A stretch of 64,000 nt of DNA from Climacium dendroides (GCA_950106755.1 OX467084.1:2666001-2730000), one strand, 5' to 3'; shown: positions 1 through 11,991, counted from the stretch's first letter. The notes: generated by a model from the letters alone, not told the origin. A program made the numbers and translations.

Positions 1-57
1 TGAACAAATAGTTTCATTTTTTATCTTCTAATAACATGTACAATCACTGGATTGTAG

Positions 58-1436
58 GCAAATGCAGGAAAACCTCGTTCATTGAACGGTAGGGTGAGCC
101 AAGAGCCTTTGGTGGATCTTATTATTTTTGATTGCCAAGAGAACCTACTCGTACCACTCATCTCTGAAAAGCATGTTCCGGCATGGAACTCGGACCCAAC
201 GTGTGCAGGAATGCAAAATGCATTTCACTTCGCCGAGGAGAGCTTACAAGACAACGGCTGCGTTCTTGTATTTCACTCATACAGCCTTCAATCGCGGCGT
301 ATGTTTGCGGGACTGAAGAACATCTTCAAGAAGTTGGTGCTGAAGAAAGAGTGGTTGGCATTCAACCAATTGGACCTAGCGTCGGGTATTACACTTGGTT
401 AGACGGTAAGTTTTTCTAAATGTATAGCGCGCATGTCATTTGGTTTAGCGGCATTCTCCCTTGCACTAAACCATTTTTTGCCTTTTTGCAGACTGTGAAG
501 TTCGGAATCACCCTTTTTGTGAAGGATTTGGGTGAGAAAAAAAAATCAGCCTTTACATTCAGGCAAACTGAGGCCATGACGAAAGCAAAGTGGAATCTTC
601 AGAGGAAGGACATGGTCATCAATTATATCACCGAGGAGACAATGTTAGTCAACAAGGAATCAAAAAAGCCTTGGCGCGGGCCACGAGAGAAAGATGCAAG
701 GTTCCTACAATTTTTCATCGAAGGTTGCTCGGATGAAGAAGATGTAGTTTTGGACTGCACCACTGCTACAGGTGATTTAATACTTTGAAATGAGAGTCCT
801 AAATTAAAATGTTTGTGTGTATGTAAAATCTGTGAACTTCTAATGCTTGCATGGTTGTACTATAGGTGCATCGATTCTTGCATGTCGTGGCACTGGACAG
901 CATATTGTGGCTTTGGAGGAGGATGAGAATATCTTCAAGGGGGTTCTCTTGCCAATGAAAAAAGCCGCTCCAGTGCAAGAAATGACAGAAGCTCCGGCAG
1001 AAGTTTTTGCTGCTCTTGATCTGGATGCCGTGCACGTGGAACCAATGGTGTTTACACGCAACATTAGACCTAGTAAGTAAGTTTCACTTTTGGAAGACAT
1101 GTAGATTTTTGTATTCAACAAGTATTGCATTTCATAAATCAATATGACTAACGTTGCATTGTTTGTTTTTGAAGGAACAAAGGAGTGATGGATGAACCTT
1201 GTGTGAAGAAGATCAGAAGACTTATTTTGAGTCCCGAAAAGTCTTACGATCTTCCAGTGTATGCCGAGAAGATGGCATCACAGTATGAACGACATGGTTG
1301 TAGAGAGCCTAAGCCTTCCAAACCCAAGTATGCTGCAAACGTAGTTCATTTTCTAGACATTTCAGCTTTTGAAGGTGAGGAGACTCCAGAGTCATCCTCC
1401 AGTGAGGTTTCTATGGCCAACTCCACCGCCACTTAG
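58..1436 (+). pseudogene. DNA adenine/cytosine-N4 methylase-like gene, 3' exons, one premature stop
   Basis: Four exons fit one reading frame: 58-405, 492-771, 866-1076 and 1175-1436, with GT-AG borders and matching phases. Exon 1 holds DLIIFDCQEN where amino-methylases carry the catalytic DPPY motif, then a strand-like GCVLVFHS and KKEWLAFNQ. Exons 2-3 join to give VVLDCTTATG-ASILACR followed by IVALEEDENIF, which matches the SAM-binding FxGxG-type motif of the beta-class N4/N6 methylases with the glycines partly replaced. The gene therefore resembles a methylase that has lost its catalytic motif, perhaps a DNA-binding relative. A TAG at 400-402, six bases before the donor, interrupts the frame; reading it as former CAG restores a perfect phase-0 join. 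The last exon is basic, then serine-rich. The 5' exons lie outside the window. The fold assignment is from motif order only. Confidence 0.6.
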
Positions 1437-1905
1437 ACTCATAAGATTGACATATCTTATGAGTTGAATTATGTGTATTGATTTCTATGTTGATTTGATT
1501 TTGTGTGTTTTATGGCTACAAGCTGCAAGCATTGTGCTTCTCGTTTGATATTCAATGTACATGAGAAATGAAGTAAAGGAAAATGATCTTCAATGGTAAA
1601 CAATCAATAGTTGATAAAAAAAAAGATGCTAGATCTTGGGCTCATTCATTTTCCTTCCCATTCTTAGACCACTTCATGTGTGACAACAAATTAATTCTTA
1701 TTTATGTGAAAAATGTTCTCCACAATAGTGGTAGTGCCTCTAAGAGTCCACAAATGACCCTTAACTTACATACATATAATTATGAATGACATCCACGGTC
1801 ATAGAACCTCGGTTGACTCCAAGTCCACGGTCATGGGTTAATCACAACTTCCCCCTATCATATACAAATTTTTCCACAAGTTTTCTCATCAAAAAAACTT
1901 CCCGC
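1437..1905. other. 3' flank of the methylase-like gene, no gene seen
   Basis: AT-rich sequence following the stop codon. It probably holds the 3' UTR near 1437-1590. I see no conserved ORF or structured repeat here. Confidence 0.4.
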
Positions 1906-2262
1906 TCACAGGCTCCTGCTCCAAGCTCGCACAATAGCAACCCTGCACTGTGCCCTGTACAGGTCTACATAGTGACGAGCTCCACCTACGCGGTCCATAT
2001 AGATGCCCACTTTTGGAAGGTATCGACCTCCAAAAGTACTCCTGAGCATGAGCCTAGAAAATTCACAATCTCTAACTCTAGTCTGAAGAGACCAATCTGC
2101 ATGATTTATAAAATCCTGGATCAAAGGACGGATCTCGGGAGGGTCTAACTCCACGCCCTCATAAGTGAACTCTATGTCCTCGTCCACTCTATCTAGAGCT
2201 TCTTCTTCTAGTTGAGCCCATGCTCGCGCCAGTTGTAGAGGTTTAGGGTTTAGGGTTACAAA
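1906..2262 (-). pseudogene. Possible coding remnant, unknown family
   Basis: On the minus strand about 118 codons from near 2262 to 1906 read as ordinary protein: an acidic stretch (LEEEALDRVDEDIEF), then DPPEIRPLIQDFINHADW and a basic, arginine-rich end. Upstream the same frame passes through telomere-like TTTAGGGTTTAGGG sequence and low-complexity DNA, so the true 5' end cannot be placed. No start context, splice site or family could be recognised. It lies between the methylase-like gene and dispersed repeats, so an old transposon or host-gene fragment is as likely as a live exon. Confidence 0.25.
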
Positions 2263-2554
2263 AGCGTCCCTTAGGCTAGGGTTTTTTTGGGCATGGTTTT
2301 TATTGCACCTACCCCCCCATTTGTGGACGTTGCGAATCCAAAAATGTTGGTTTGAGCCTAAATTTTTTCTTCGTTTGTGAAATATAGCAACTTTGACTTT
2401 AGGGTTTGAAAGTTTGACTTTGCAATTGTGGCTTCGTTTTGAAGACAGCAAAAGTGAAAGATATCTTTTTGGAATGGGCTTGATGAGAGCTTTTCAAAAA
2501 TGTCTTGTTGAGCTAAAAATAGCAATTTCTATTTTGGACCCAAATCATTGTTCA

Positions 2555-3010
2555 AGGGTATGTTGACTTTCGGATAGGGTCGCGAATGAAAATTTAGAGT
2601 AGATGACCTCATAGGTCTTGGCCGTGGGACTCTAGAATGACGTGGCACTTTGCGATTGGTCGTTCGATGCATGAGATATGAGCGGATGAAGTTTGTTTGA
2701 TCAAACTTCATCCATTGATTGTGGTGAATGAAAATATTGGATGATAAAGTGAAAGATGTTTTTGGAAAGCTAGGAGAAGCAACTATAAGGTGGGGCCTTT
2801 GCTTTTTTCCAAAAATAGATTTTTAGGGTTGACATACAATGCATGGCCACACAAACACTTTTGTATGAAGAAGGGCAATCAAAATCGAAAGGCACGAGGT
2901 TGTAGGTCTTGGTCATGGGACTCCAAAATGACATGGCACTTGGCGATTGGACGTTCCATGCATGAGATATGAACGGATGAAGTTTGGTTTGATCAAATTT
3001 CATCCATCGA
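2555..3010. repeat. Two copies of a dispersed repeat with a GGATGAA hairpin core
   Basis: Two tandemly placed relatives (about 2600-2713 and 2905-3005) share a phrase like TGACRTGGCACTTNGCGATTGG followed by a perfect or near-perfect hairpin. At 2684-2713 GGATGAAGTTT and AAACTTCATCC flank an 8-base loop; at 2975-3005 the right arm has one change. Further relatives are at 8148-8177 and, inverted, at 9873-9902. Confidence 0.7.
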
Positions 3011-3659
3011 TTGCCATTGATGAAAATGTCGGATGATAAAGGTAAAAATGTTTAGGATTTAGGGTTACATGGGTATTCCCAAAAATTTGACATATTTTTT
3101 CAGGATAAGATTTTGGCTACCCTCCCATTATCAACTATTGCGCATCCAATGGTGAAATATCCCGCCCTAAAAGTCTCACCATTTGTGAGATATAGCAACT
3201 TTGAATTTTTTGGGGTGAGTTGACTTTCTATAGCAAGAAGCAACGGGAATGTGGCGCATTCCATGTAATTCGTTACACCTTTTTACAAAGGGCGTTACAC
3301 CAATGTAACTTTCCTTTGGGAATCTGGGTCGACCTTCTCGGATCTGGAGGTTTTAGCCTATCTTGATTGATTTTTTCTCCTCTTTCCAACGGTACCACTC
3401 GCGAAGTCTAATTCATCACCAATCAAAAGTTATGGTCCTTTTTAGGCCGCAGTTTTCACGGCCCAAGGACACTTCGGCGACTCATATCTCAACCAATTCT
3501 TGTCCAATTCGAGAAATTCTTTCATGGGTTTTTACTGATTTCTTGTCTTCTTTCCAACGGTGTAAAGCATGCCTTCTAATTCCTCAAATGCCAAAAGTTT
3601 AGGCAGTTTTGGGCTCGCAGGGTTCACCGCAGCAAGCAACTTGGGGTTCACAGATCCAG
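3011..3659. other. Intergenic, no gene seen
   Basis: Contains a TTTAGGGTT motif near 3057-3065 and two related stretches with CTTTCCAACGGT (about 3382 and 3550), so at least part is old repeat. No coding potential recognised. Confidence 0.4.
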
Positions 3660-3689
3660 TTCTTTGGGATTTAGTAAAAGATAAAGAAA

Positions 3690-4750
3690 ATGCAAGTGTT
3701 ACACCGACAGGGATACACCAGCATTACACCACAGCAGCATTACACCAGTGCTACACCACACCAGTAATACACCGGCATTACACCACTAGTGTTACACCAC
3801 TAGCATTATACCAACAAGGTTACACCAGCGTTACACCAACAGGGTTACACCATAGCAGCATTACACCGGCATTACACCACTAGTATTATACTATCAACGT
3901 TACACCACTAGTGTTACACCACAGTAGCATTAGATCAGTGTTACGCCAGAGTTACACCGGCATTACACCACTAGTGTTACACCACCAACGTTATACCAAC
4001 AGGGTTATTCCACAACAGCATTACACCACACGAATATTACACCCGAGTTACACCAGCATTACACCCGGGTTTATCCGACATTACACCCGGGTTACACTGG
4101 CGTTACACCAGCATTTCATTATGTTCCACCCGGGTTACACCAACATTACGCCCACGTTACACCAACATTTCATTGTGTTCCCCCCGGGTTACATCGGTGT
4201 TAGACCAGCATTACATCGACATTACACCCGGATTACACCGACGTTACACCAGCATTACACCGATATTACACCCGGGTTTAGCCGACGTCACACCAGCATT
4301 CCATTGTGTTCCACATAGATTACACCAGCGTTACACCCGGGTTATACCACCATTATACCAACGTTACACCATCATTTCATTAAATTACACCTGGGTTACA
4401 TTGGCGTTACACCAATAATACACCGGCATTTCACTCGGGTTACACCGGCGTTACACTAGTATTATTTTATGGTGTTACACCCGGGTTACACCGGTATTAG
4501 GGTTTAATGACACTGTCTTACACTAACATTACACTCTGTTACACCACCGTTACACCGACATTACGCCTGGGTTACACCGGCATTACACCCAGGTCACACC
4601 GTCGGTACACACAGTTTTGGCACAGGTCACACCGGCATTACACTTGGGTCACACCGATATTACACCTGGGTCACACCGATATTACACCTGGGTCACACCG
4701 ATATTACACCGTCGGTACACCCAGGTTACACCGTCGGTTTAGGCACAGGG
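3690..4750. repeat. Degenerate TTACACC array, about 1.06 kb
   Basis: The heptamer TTACACC (or close variants) recurs on the plus strand roughly every 9-18 bases, separated by short spacers such as GGCA, AGCA, CGGG and ACTAGTG. Open frames across it encode only monotonous His-Tyr-Thr-rich strings and are by-products of the repeat. Spacer types cluster: CACTAGTG early, CCGGG in the middle, TGGGTCACACCGATA near 4640-4700. This suggests local rounds of expansion. Confidence 0.85.
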
Positions 4751-4789
4751 TTTTTGTAGCAGCCAACAATTCGGGGGTTGATGCCTCAT

Positions 4790-5150
4790 TCCTTTGGGTT
4801 TTAGCAAAATGTGAAGGAAACACAAAGAAGGGAAGCACCAACACACAGCTAGTACACCTTCTTCGGATAACAACCTACATCGTGAGATCTCCCGAAAGAA
4901 ACAAAAACAGGAAGCATCAACATACCGCCACACCTTCTTCAGGTTCAAGAACTACATCGTGAGATCTCCCGAAAGAAATAAAAAAACAAGATCAATAAGA
5001 AGCACAGTGACAGGATTTACTGTTTCACCTCTCAAAAAGAGGTAGTCACAAGCACGGTCCTGTCATCCAAGGATCACTTGATCACAATGATCCTAATACA
5101 GTGACATAGGTCATCGTGGGATCTCCCGAGAAAAAAGGTCACCAGGATAT
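4790..5150. repeat. Short direct repeats with CATCGTGAGATCTCCCGA
   Basis: The phrase ACATCGTGAGATCTCCCGAAAGAAA occurs near 4878 and 4953, with a diverged third copy near 5113. The first two copies sit in units about 75 bp apart that also share a CACCTTCTTC phrase. No coding signal. Confidence 0.55.
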
Positions 5151-5213
5151 CTCCCAATTGTGTGATATGCCACTTGTTTTCGTGTATCAATAATTCGATT
5201 GCGTTGTTGAAAA

Positions 5214-7170
5214 CTTATAAGGCTGCTGTTGACCTTTTCTATTTTCCAAAAAGCCTTCCGCTCTGTCAAGGATATTCATGGACTGATGTCCATGGTGAAA
5301 AGAACACCCAAACCGCAAATGATGGCAATCTACAATGCCAAGTTGATTCAAATCTATTGGGTGTCTGAGAGTCACCTGTACCATGCGTACGCCTGGTACA
5401 AGTTGTACAATCTGTAGAAGAGTTACAACAAGAATCTAACGGCCAAGGACATGCAGCTGATGGCCTCGTCTGTTGTGTTGGCGACTCTTATTGTCCCCCC
5501 TTATGACCACAGGCATAGTGCCCACCATTTCGAGTTGGAGATGGAAAAGGACAGGAACATTCAGATGGCTAACATTTTGGGTTTCAATTTGGATGCGAAG
5601 AAAGATTCTTGGGAAGTAGTAAGTAACTATATTTTTGTTTCAGTACTTGTTTGTTGTTAAACGAGCTTTGGAATGTCGTTATGAAACCGTTTTCTTCGGT
5701 GTTATTTTGTTCCTGCTGTCCTAGTTCTTTTATCTTCTTACAGGAATCGTTTTTTCTCCAAAAAGCGAAGAACTGGTTAACCCTGCAGTGATATCAATTT
5801 CTAAATCCCATGTTCCTATTCTAAAAGTTGTGTTGCTTTGCCATTTTGCAGCTGTCTTGGGGAGCTCTTCTTTCTGAACTTATAAGTCCCTAATTGGTCG
5901 TTCCTCTTCCTACTATATGTGGAGACTCTCTTGAAATTCGGAGGGTATTGTAGGTTTCGTACTTTGTTTTTCTTTGTTCGTCTCTCTCGTGATCCTAGAT
6001 TGTCAATGGTGGGGTGGTCTTGGGTCCGGCAGATATTTCGGGATGCTCGGTAGTGCTGATTTCTTCACAAGCTTGTCTTGTGCATCCTCTTGAATCTACG
6101 GTGTTTGTTGTTGAACTATTGATTTATCTAGTTTTGGTTCTCATCCTTCTCATGCTTGTCTGTCTATATCTGTGTTTCCTTTTTAAATTTTCAAAGGTGT
6201 TATGACCTATGTTGCAGCCGAGGTGAAGGATTTGTATGCTCTTTTGGAGAACGAGTTTCATCCTCTGGACCTAGCCGCCAAAACTCAACCCGTACTTTCA
6301 AAACTGCCTAGTTTGAGTGATAAGTTGTCGTCAGCCTCCCCTGTTCCCGAGGTGCGTCTAGAGCAATACGTCCCAGCTCTGGAAAGGCTCACCACTCTCT
6401 GAGTTCTTCAGCAGGTACATTTTGGTTCACCCTATTGTTATTTCTTTTCATTTTGAGTGCGGTGTTCTTTTCATCTGATTGATGGTTTTATTTTTTTTTT
6501 ATAACGTTTCATTTGCCTTCTTGATACCGGTCATCACCAGGTACTAGAGTTGGTTCCTACTTGTTGGTGGATGGCTTGTCCTACTACAAGGTAGGAATGG
6601 CCTGTGTTTAAGATCCTTGTTACTAACTGCTAATCCCGCTTTGTGCCATGCAGGCATCCCAAGTGTATTCCACCATGAAGATCTCCGAGCTGACTGGAAT
6701 GGTCAGCTTTTCCGATTTCTCGATTGTGGAGAAGTTGATTGTCGAGGCCGTGAAGTACAATTATGTGCAAATGAAGGTGGATCATTTGTGAGAAGTTGTG
6801 AGCTTCGGCAGTCAGGTGAAGTCGTCGCCCCCTTCCTTTTCTCGAATTCTTCTATTGTGTGTGAGTTGGGCAACATGCAAATTGACTTCTAATGTTTTTT
6901 GTTTTTTTTTAATTAGTCTTTGACTGTTGTCTTTGGGATTTTGTTAGGATTTGGAATCTGAGAAAGTGAAGAACCACCTTACTATTCTTGCGAAGAGGTT
7001 GAAGAAGGCTTGTTTGATGATCCACCCACCTACCTTGGAGAGGCCATCAAAGCAGATTTTACCTTTTGGTGAGCTTCAAGCGGTGGTCTAGAAGGAACAC
7101 AAGAAGTTTCCTGCGCGCAAGGTTTTGATCGAGCGTCGTAAAGAAGAACAGGAGTCACAAATGCTTGAAA
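5214..7170 (+). pseudogene. Translation initiation factor eIF3 subunit a, internal fragment, degraded
   Basis: Separate exon-like blocks match the conserved middle of plant eIF3a in order. Block 5214-5618 has [27 protein letters not shown], then SYNKNL and SSVVLATL. Blocks near 5851-5895 (LLSEL), 6196-6414 ([29 protein letters not shown]), 6653-6813 (VYSTMKI, MKVDH) and 6949-7170 (KEHKKFPARKVLIERRKEE) follow, with intron-like sequence between. eIF3a is the scaffold subunit that places eIF3 on the 40S ribosome. In-frame stops lie at 5415 (TAG at the Gln of the family's LQKSxNKN), 6400 (TGA), 6789 (TGA) and 7089 (TAG). The N-terminal and C-terminal thirds are missing. Retained introns argue for DNA-level duplication rather than retroposition. 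The family call rests on remembered sequence. Confidence 0.85.
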
Positions 7171-7560
7171 TGGTTCGCTTTTCCACTTTGCTAAGTCATA
7201 GCTGGCAAGACTTCCTCCAAGTTCACTGTTTTCTTCAAGTTAGCTATGTTCAGCAGTTACTACGTGATCTCGGCAGTTACGAATCTGAGTGATGATGCAG
7301 TTGAAGCCTTATCGATCTCGGCCATGTGTCACGGACAATCAATGTAGCAGTTCATTCAATTTCTCAGATTTGTAAAGTGACGGAGATATGCCTTGGTCGT
7401 TTAGGGCAAAATCAGGGCTAAATTAGCCCTCATTTCGGTTTTAGGGCTTCCATAGAAATTGACATTTTCAAAAAAGCTTTAGACAATTGTCTTTCTTATT
7501 GGATTGCAATTCTAACCATATACTAACATTACCAATAGCATTGACACACAAGAACTTATT
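7171..7560. other. 3' flank of the eIF3a fragment, no gene seen
   Basis: Intergenic sequence between the last eIF3a-like block and the telomere-motif repeats; nothing recognised. Confidence 0.4.
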
Positions 7561-8990
7561 TCTGCTATGGGACCCCCTGTAACCCTAAATCCTAAATCCT
7601 AAACCCTAAATGGGGGCGGTAGGTATCCTCCATTCTTTCGAAATCCTCACCCTAAACCCTAAATCCAACTCTAAATATCATTTTTAAAACATTCATAATG
7701 TCCAACCCTAAAGTTTATTGGAGAAACCAATACCACCATTGGATTCACAACACCTACAAATAGGGGGGTAGGTCAACTCCAAGTTTAGAATTTTTTTCAA
7801 AACAAATCAAAGTCAACACATCCTCAAAGAGTCAAACTTGTTATATCTCACAATTGGTGATACTTATTACATTAAGGTTTCCACCACTAGATGGGCCATA
7901 CCTAAAAATGGGAGGGTAGGCGAAATATCAATTTAAAAAAACAATGTCAAAAAATCGGGGACACCCTTATAACCCCTAAACCCTAAACCCTAAACTTGGA
8001 GGGGTCAAATGATCCAAATGACCATTTTCACTTCTATATAAAGAAGGGCGTTTAATTTTAGATTGCACAACATTGTAGGTCTACTTTAGGGGATTCGAAA
8101 ATGACATGACACTCAAAGATTAGACAATGTATGTGGCGGTAAGGAGTGGATGAAGTTTCAAAATCAAAATTTCATCCGTCAATAACTCATACATACAAAG
8201 TCGTATCAACAAGTGGGATACCAATCCGGAACACCCATTCATAGACCTATGACATGCCTCTTTCCCAACTTCAAAGTCAACCACCTCCAAAAAGTCAACT
8301 CTAGGAGGTTCAAAAGTCAAATGGGTCATATTTTGCAAACAGTGGTACTTACATGGCGGCTTTTCACTCCATTGTGTTCACAACCCTTGAAAATGGGAGG
8401 GTAGGTACCCTCCAATCTTCCAAATTCATAAAACCTCAAAAAACAACAACCCTAATTGCCAATTTTGAAACGCTCATATCATCCAAACGCTAACTTTCTT
8501 GGACAGACCAATAGCACCATTGGATTCACAACATCCACAAATAGGGGGTTAGGTCAACCCCAAACTTGCAAAAGGCTTACAACAAACAAAGTCAACTCAC
8601 CCTCAAAAAGTCCAACTTGTTATACCTTACAATTGGTGATACTTACATGGTGGTTTTTTTCACCATTGGATGCACAAAATCAGCCACAAAAAAGTATGTC
8701 CAAAATTTGGGAATACCCTTGTAACCCTAAAACCCTAAAACCCTAAAATCCTAATCCTAAACCCTAAAACTACAAAATAATCCTCCATGAACAAAGTCAA
8801 CCCACCCTCCAAAAGTCAAACTTGTTATATCACACAAATGGTGACAGTGTTAAGGTGGATTTTTGCTCCATTGGATGCGCAACATATGAAAATGGAGGGG
8901 TAGGCAAAATTTGAGCCTAAAAAAAGTATGTCAAAATTTTGGGAACACCCATGTAACCCTAAACCCTAAACCCTTAATACCCAAAATTTA
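7560..8990. repeat. Dispersed repeat family rich in CCCTAAA telomere-like motifs
   Basis: A composite of related modules. Each has phrases such as CACCATTGGATTCACAA, ATCCACAAATAGGGGG and AAAGTCAACTCACCC, and ends in GGGAAYACCCTTGTAACCC followed by one to three CCCTAAA units (near 7586, 7975, 8730, 8955). A related copy lies at 16161-16770. The modules also contain a GGATGAA hairpin copy (8148-8177). This resembles subtelomeric or telomere-seeded dispersed repeats rather than a true telomere: the motif arrays are short and internal. Confidence 0.75.
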
Positions 8991-8991
8991 G

Positions 8992-9755
8992 AACTTACGA
9001 GTATATTTAATTCTATGCACATACGTAGAAATTTGTGATATTTCATTGTTTGGTTCACTCAATTACAACCCACTTAACATACATTCATTTATAGTTTAAA
9101 AAATAACATGAATTTCAAAATTATTCTCATGAATTTCACAACATTAAAAAATATAGAACTTATGGATACATTTAATTCTATGCACATACGTAGAAATTTG
9201 TGATATTTTATTATTTGGTTCACTCAATTACAGCCCACCTAACATACATTCATTTATAAATTAAAAAATAACAGGGATTTCAAAATTATTCTCATGAATT
9301 TCACAAAATTAAAATATTTACAACATATGGGTATATTTAATTCTCTACACATACGTAAAAATTTCTGATATTTTATTATTTGGTTCACTCAATTACAGCC
9401 CACCTAACATACATTCATTTATAATTTTTAAAAAAATATGAATTTCAAAATTATTCTCATGAATTCCACAATGTGAAAGAATTTGGAATTTATAGGTACA
9501 CTAATTCCTAAACCCTTACGTACAAATTTATAACATATTCTTATTTTGGTCCTTCAAACTCTAGCCCACTTAAAATACATTCATTTGTAATTTTTTTTAA
9601 AACATTGATTTCAATAATATTGTCATGAATTCCACAAACCTAAAGAATATACAACTTATGTGTAGACTTGATACCAAACACTTACGTATACATTTGTAAA
9701 ATTTTCTAACTTGGTCCTTTAAATTACAGCACACTCGTAATACACTTGTTTTGAC
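8992..9755. repeat. 165-bp satellite-like tandem array, about 4.6 units
   Basis: Unit starts (AACTTA or variants) fall at 8992, 9157, 9322, 9487 and 9653, giving periods of 165, 165, 165 and 166 bp. Each unit carries an ACATACGTA-type phrase, a run reading TTTGGTTCACTCAATTACA, a CATACATTCATTTATA phrase and TTATTCTCATGAATT. The first three units are most alike and the last two are diverged, with decay increasing to the right. Confidence 0.9.
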
Positions 9756-9769
9756 CCCACAAAATTGTA

Positions 9770-10165
9770 ATCCTTAGCATGAAATTGATGCACCACCTTG
9801 TAGATGCCCTCTGACACTTTCCAAAAATACCTTGAACCCCCCAATTGGACACCAAATGGAGCGGCAAATGATGGATGAAGTTTGGATTTCCAAACTTCAT
9901 CCGTCCATAACTTGTGCATGGAGCGTCCAATCAAAGAGTGCCACATCATTCTAGAATCCCATCGACAAGACCTATGTGGGCATGCCCTTGGATTTTAATA
10001 GCCCTTCTCCACACAAAAGTGTATTTGAACCCCCTTCTCCTTTTGAACCCCGTAACTTTCTATTTTTGGATTGAGGTAAAAGCTCCACCTTGTAGATGCC
10101 CTCAAGCACTTTCCAAAAATATCTTGAACTCCCGAATTGAACACCAAATGTAGCGGCAAATGATG
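9770..10165. repeat. Dispersed repeat pair, inverted GGATGAA hairpin copy
   Basis: The phrase CTTGTAGATGCCCTC followed by ACTTTCCAAAAAT and CACCAAATG occurs twice, near 9797 and 10090, about 293 bp apart. Between them 9873-9902 is the perfect hairpin GGATGAAGTTT/AAACTTCATCC. The following bases are the reverse complement of the block at 2600-2690, so this copy is inverted relative to those at 2.7 and 3.0 kb. Confidence 0.65.
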
Positions 10166-11991
10166 AAGAATCAATGGGTCACATGTTACTCTATAATTAA
10201 AGCTCATAGTGGCACATGCATATATACTAAATAAGGATCTAATGTACAGTACATAAAGCTAATGTTTACTCAAAACTACAAGTGCACAACAAATGTCATC
10301 ATATTGTTCAAACATTTTAGCACATCCATTTTGCTCTATACCAAACCCACCTTAAATGATAAACCTTGGACCTATAGACTTGTACCAAGAACACTCTTCT
10401 TTGATATAACATTGCTATAGATAAACTCTTGTCCAAACTCCACTAGTACCGCCATACGCTTATCAGTAAGATGCTTGAAGTATGCAACTTACCAATTGCA
10501 GTATTCAATGTTTGGACTTTAGGATGTACAAAATCTTAAGTGTAAAAATCTTATGTAGGATTTTCCATTCAAACATAAACCAGAAAAGAATTGAAGAAAT
10601 AAAAGCCAAGACTTGTGTGAGGATTTGATCTGAATTTTATTGAATCCCAGCTAATGTCAATTGAGCAAAAATATTGGCTATACAATTATCTTAAGAAGTC
10701 GATCAGTTACAACTCACCTTTAAATCTATAACTAGAAATTGATTACACCAATGGTATTATGCTTTGTGAAGTAGGTCTTCCAACATAGAAAAAGTACCAG
10801 GTGATGGTTTGAAGAACCGTCCTAGTAAATTAACAATTGAATAAATCTAGAATAAATACCAACACATTGTATTATTAACTAAGAATGCTCTATGAAAATG
10901 TTGTGGTACCTAAAAATACATTTCCTAATACACATATTGGTATCCTGTGGCAAATGTCCCATACCTAGGCCATAAAGAAAATCCAACTACAAATTACTCC
11001 CTAAAGTCCTAAGCCCTATTTTATGATACTTTCTGCACTTTGGTCAAGCAATCGTGATTAGAATTTTGAAGCTAAATTTATGACACTTCTTGTGCGAATA
11101 GGTCTCTTCATAACACACATAGAAATGTAATTTGTGCAAGAGAATCATTTGTAGAAAACAAGTTATAATTGTTTTTTGTCAAAAAGTCATATATAGGGCA
11201 AATACAAAAAAATTATTAAATTTTTTTTTTTCAATTTCTCAATTTTTGGTGCATTCTTATTGTTTATAGTCTCAATTGACCAAAACAAAAATATAAAAGT
11301 GCTTTCCAAGAAAAAACTCCAAAGAACTACTACATTCATCCAAAAGTTTGTTTTTAGTTGTCTTGTTCAAACTTTGCCATTTTTTCATGTCAAGCATATT
11401 CATATTTTTGTTTCAGTCGAATGATACTATATTTAGTACTTCGAATACAAATCCACAAGAAATATTCAAATTGAAAAAAATATTAAACATAAAATTTTTA
11501 TAGCTGCCCACATTATAGATTCTGACTTTAAAGAATTATAGTTTTTTTTTACTAGTTTGATGTTTTCAAAAATTGCATTCCCATGTTCTTCACAAAGAGG
11601 GGAATCAATGACAAAAATGACAGAAATTTCTAATCAAATCTCACTCTATATGAACCTGACCGAAGTACAAAAATTGGATTCAGGACTTTAGGGGTTAAAA
11701 GAGCAGAGCCTCAAACATGTAGCAACCACTGACAACAAGGTTATGTCAACCTGCACAAACACCAGTAAACTTCAAGGTCACAAAACGAGAGATGGACAAG
11801 TCTGCCATACAAGTGTTGGAATAATTGAAGAATCCCAAATTTGATGGAACGCTGCTAACGGAGAAAGCATATTCTGCTGTTATGAGAGGATCGGATACAA
11901 TGTACTAGGGGACCTTCTCATGTCACCGCCATCAAACACCGCACTTTCACATGTCAGAATCCTCTCCACCAGAGCCCCTCACTACACTCAA
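10166..11991. other. AT-rich intergenic DNA, no gene seen
   Basis: About 1.8 kb of AT-rich sequence with homopolymer runs and no ORF resembling protein on either strand. The right end runs into the 3' side of the kinase-type CRN gene. Confidence 0.45.

Noticed and set aside
3569..4962. Long open frames across the TTACACC array
   Set aside because: They encode only repetitive His/Tyr/Thr/Pro strings in several frames at once, a by-product of the repeat period.
7586..7990. True chromosome end
   Set aside because: CCCTAAA runs are only one to three units long, internal and tied to a dispersed repeat module.
8992..9755. CRISPR-like array
   Set aside because: The repeats are contiguous 165-bp units without unique spacers, and the context is a plant-type genome.
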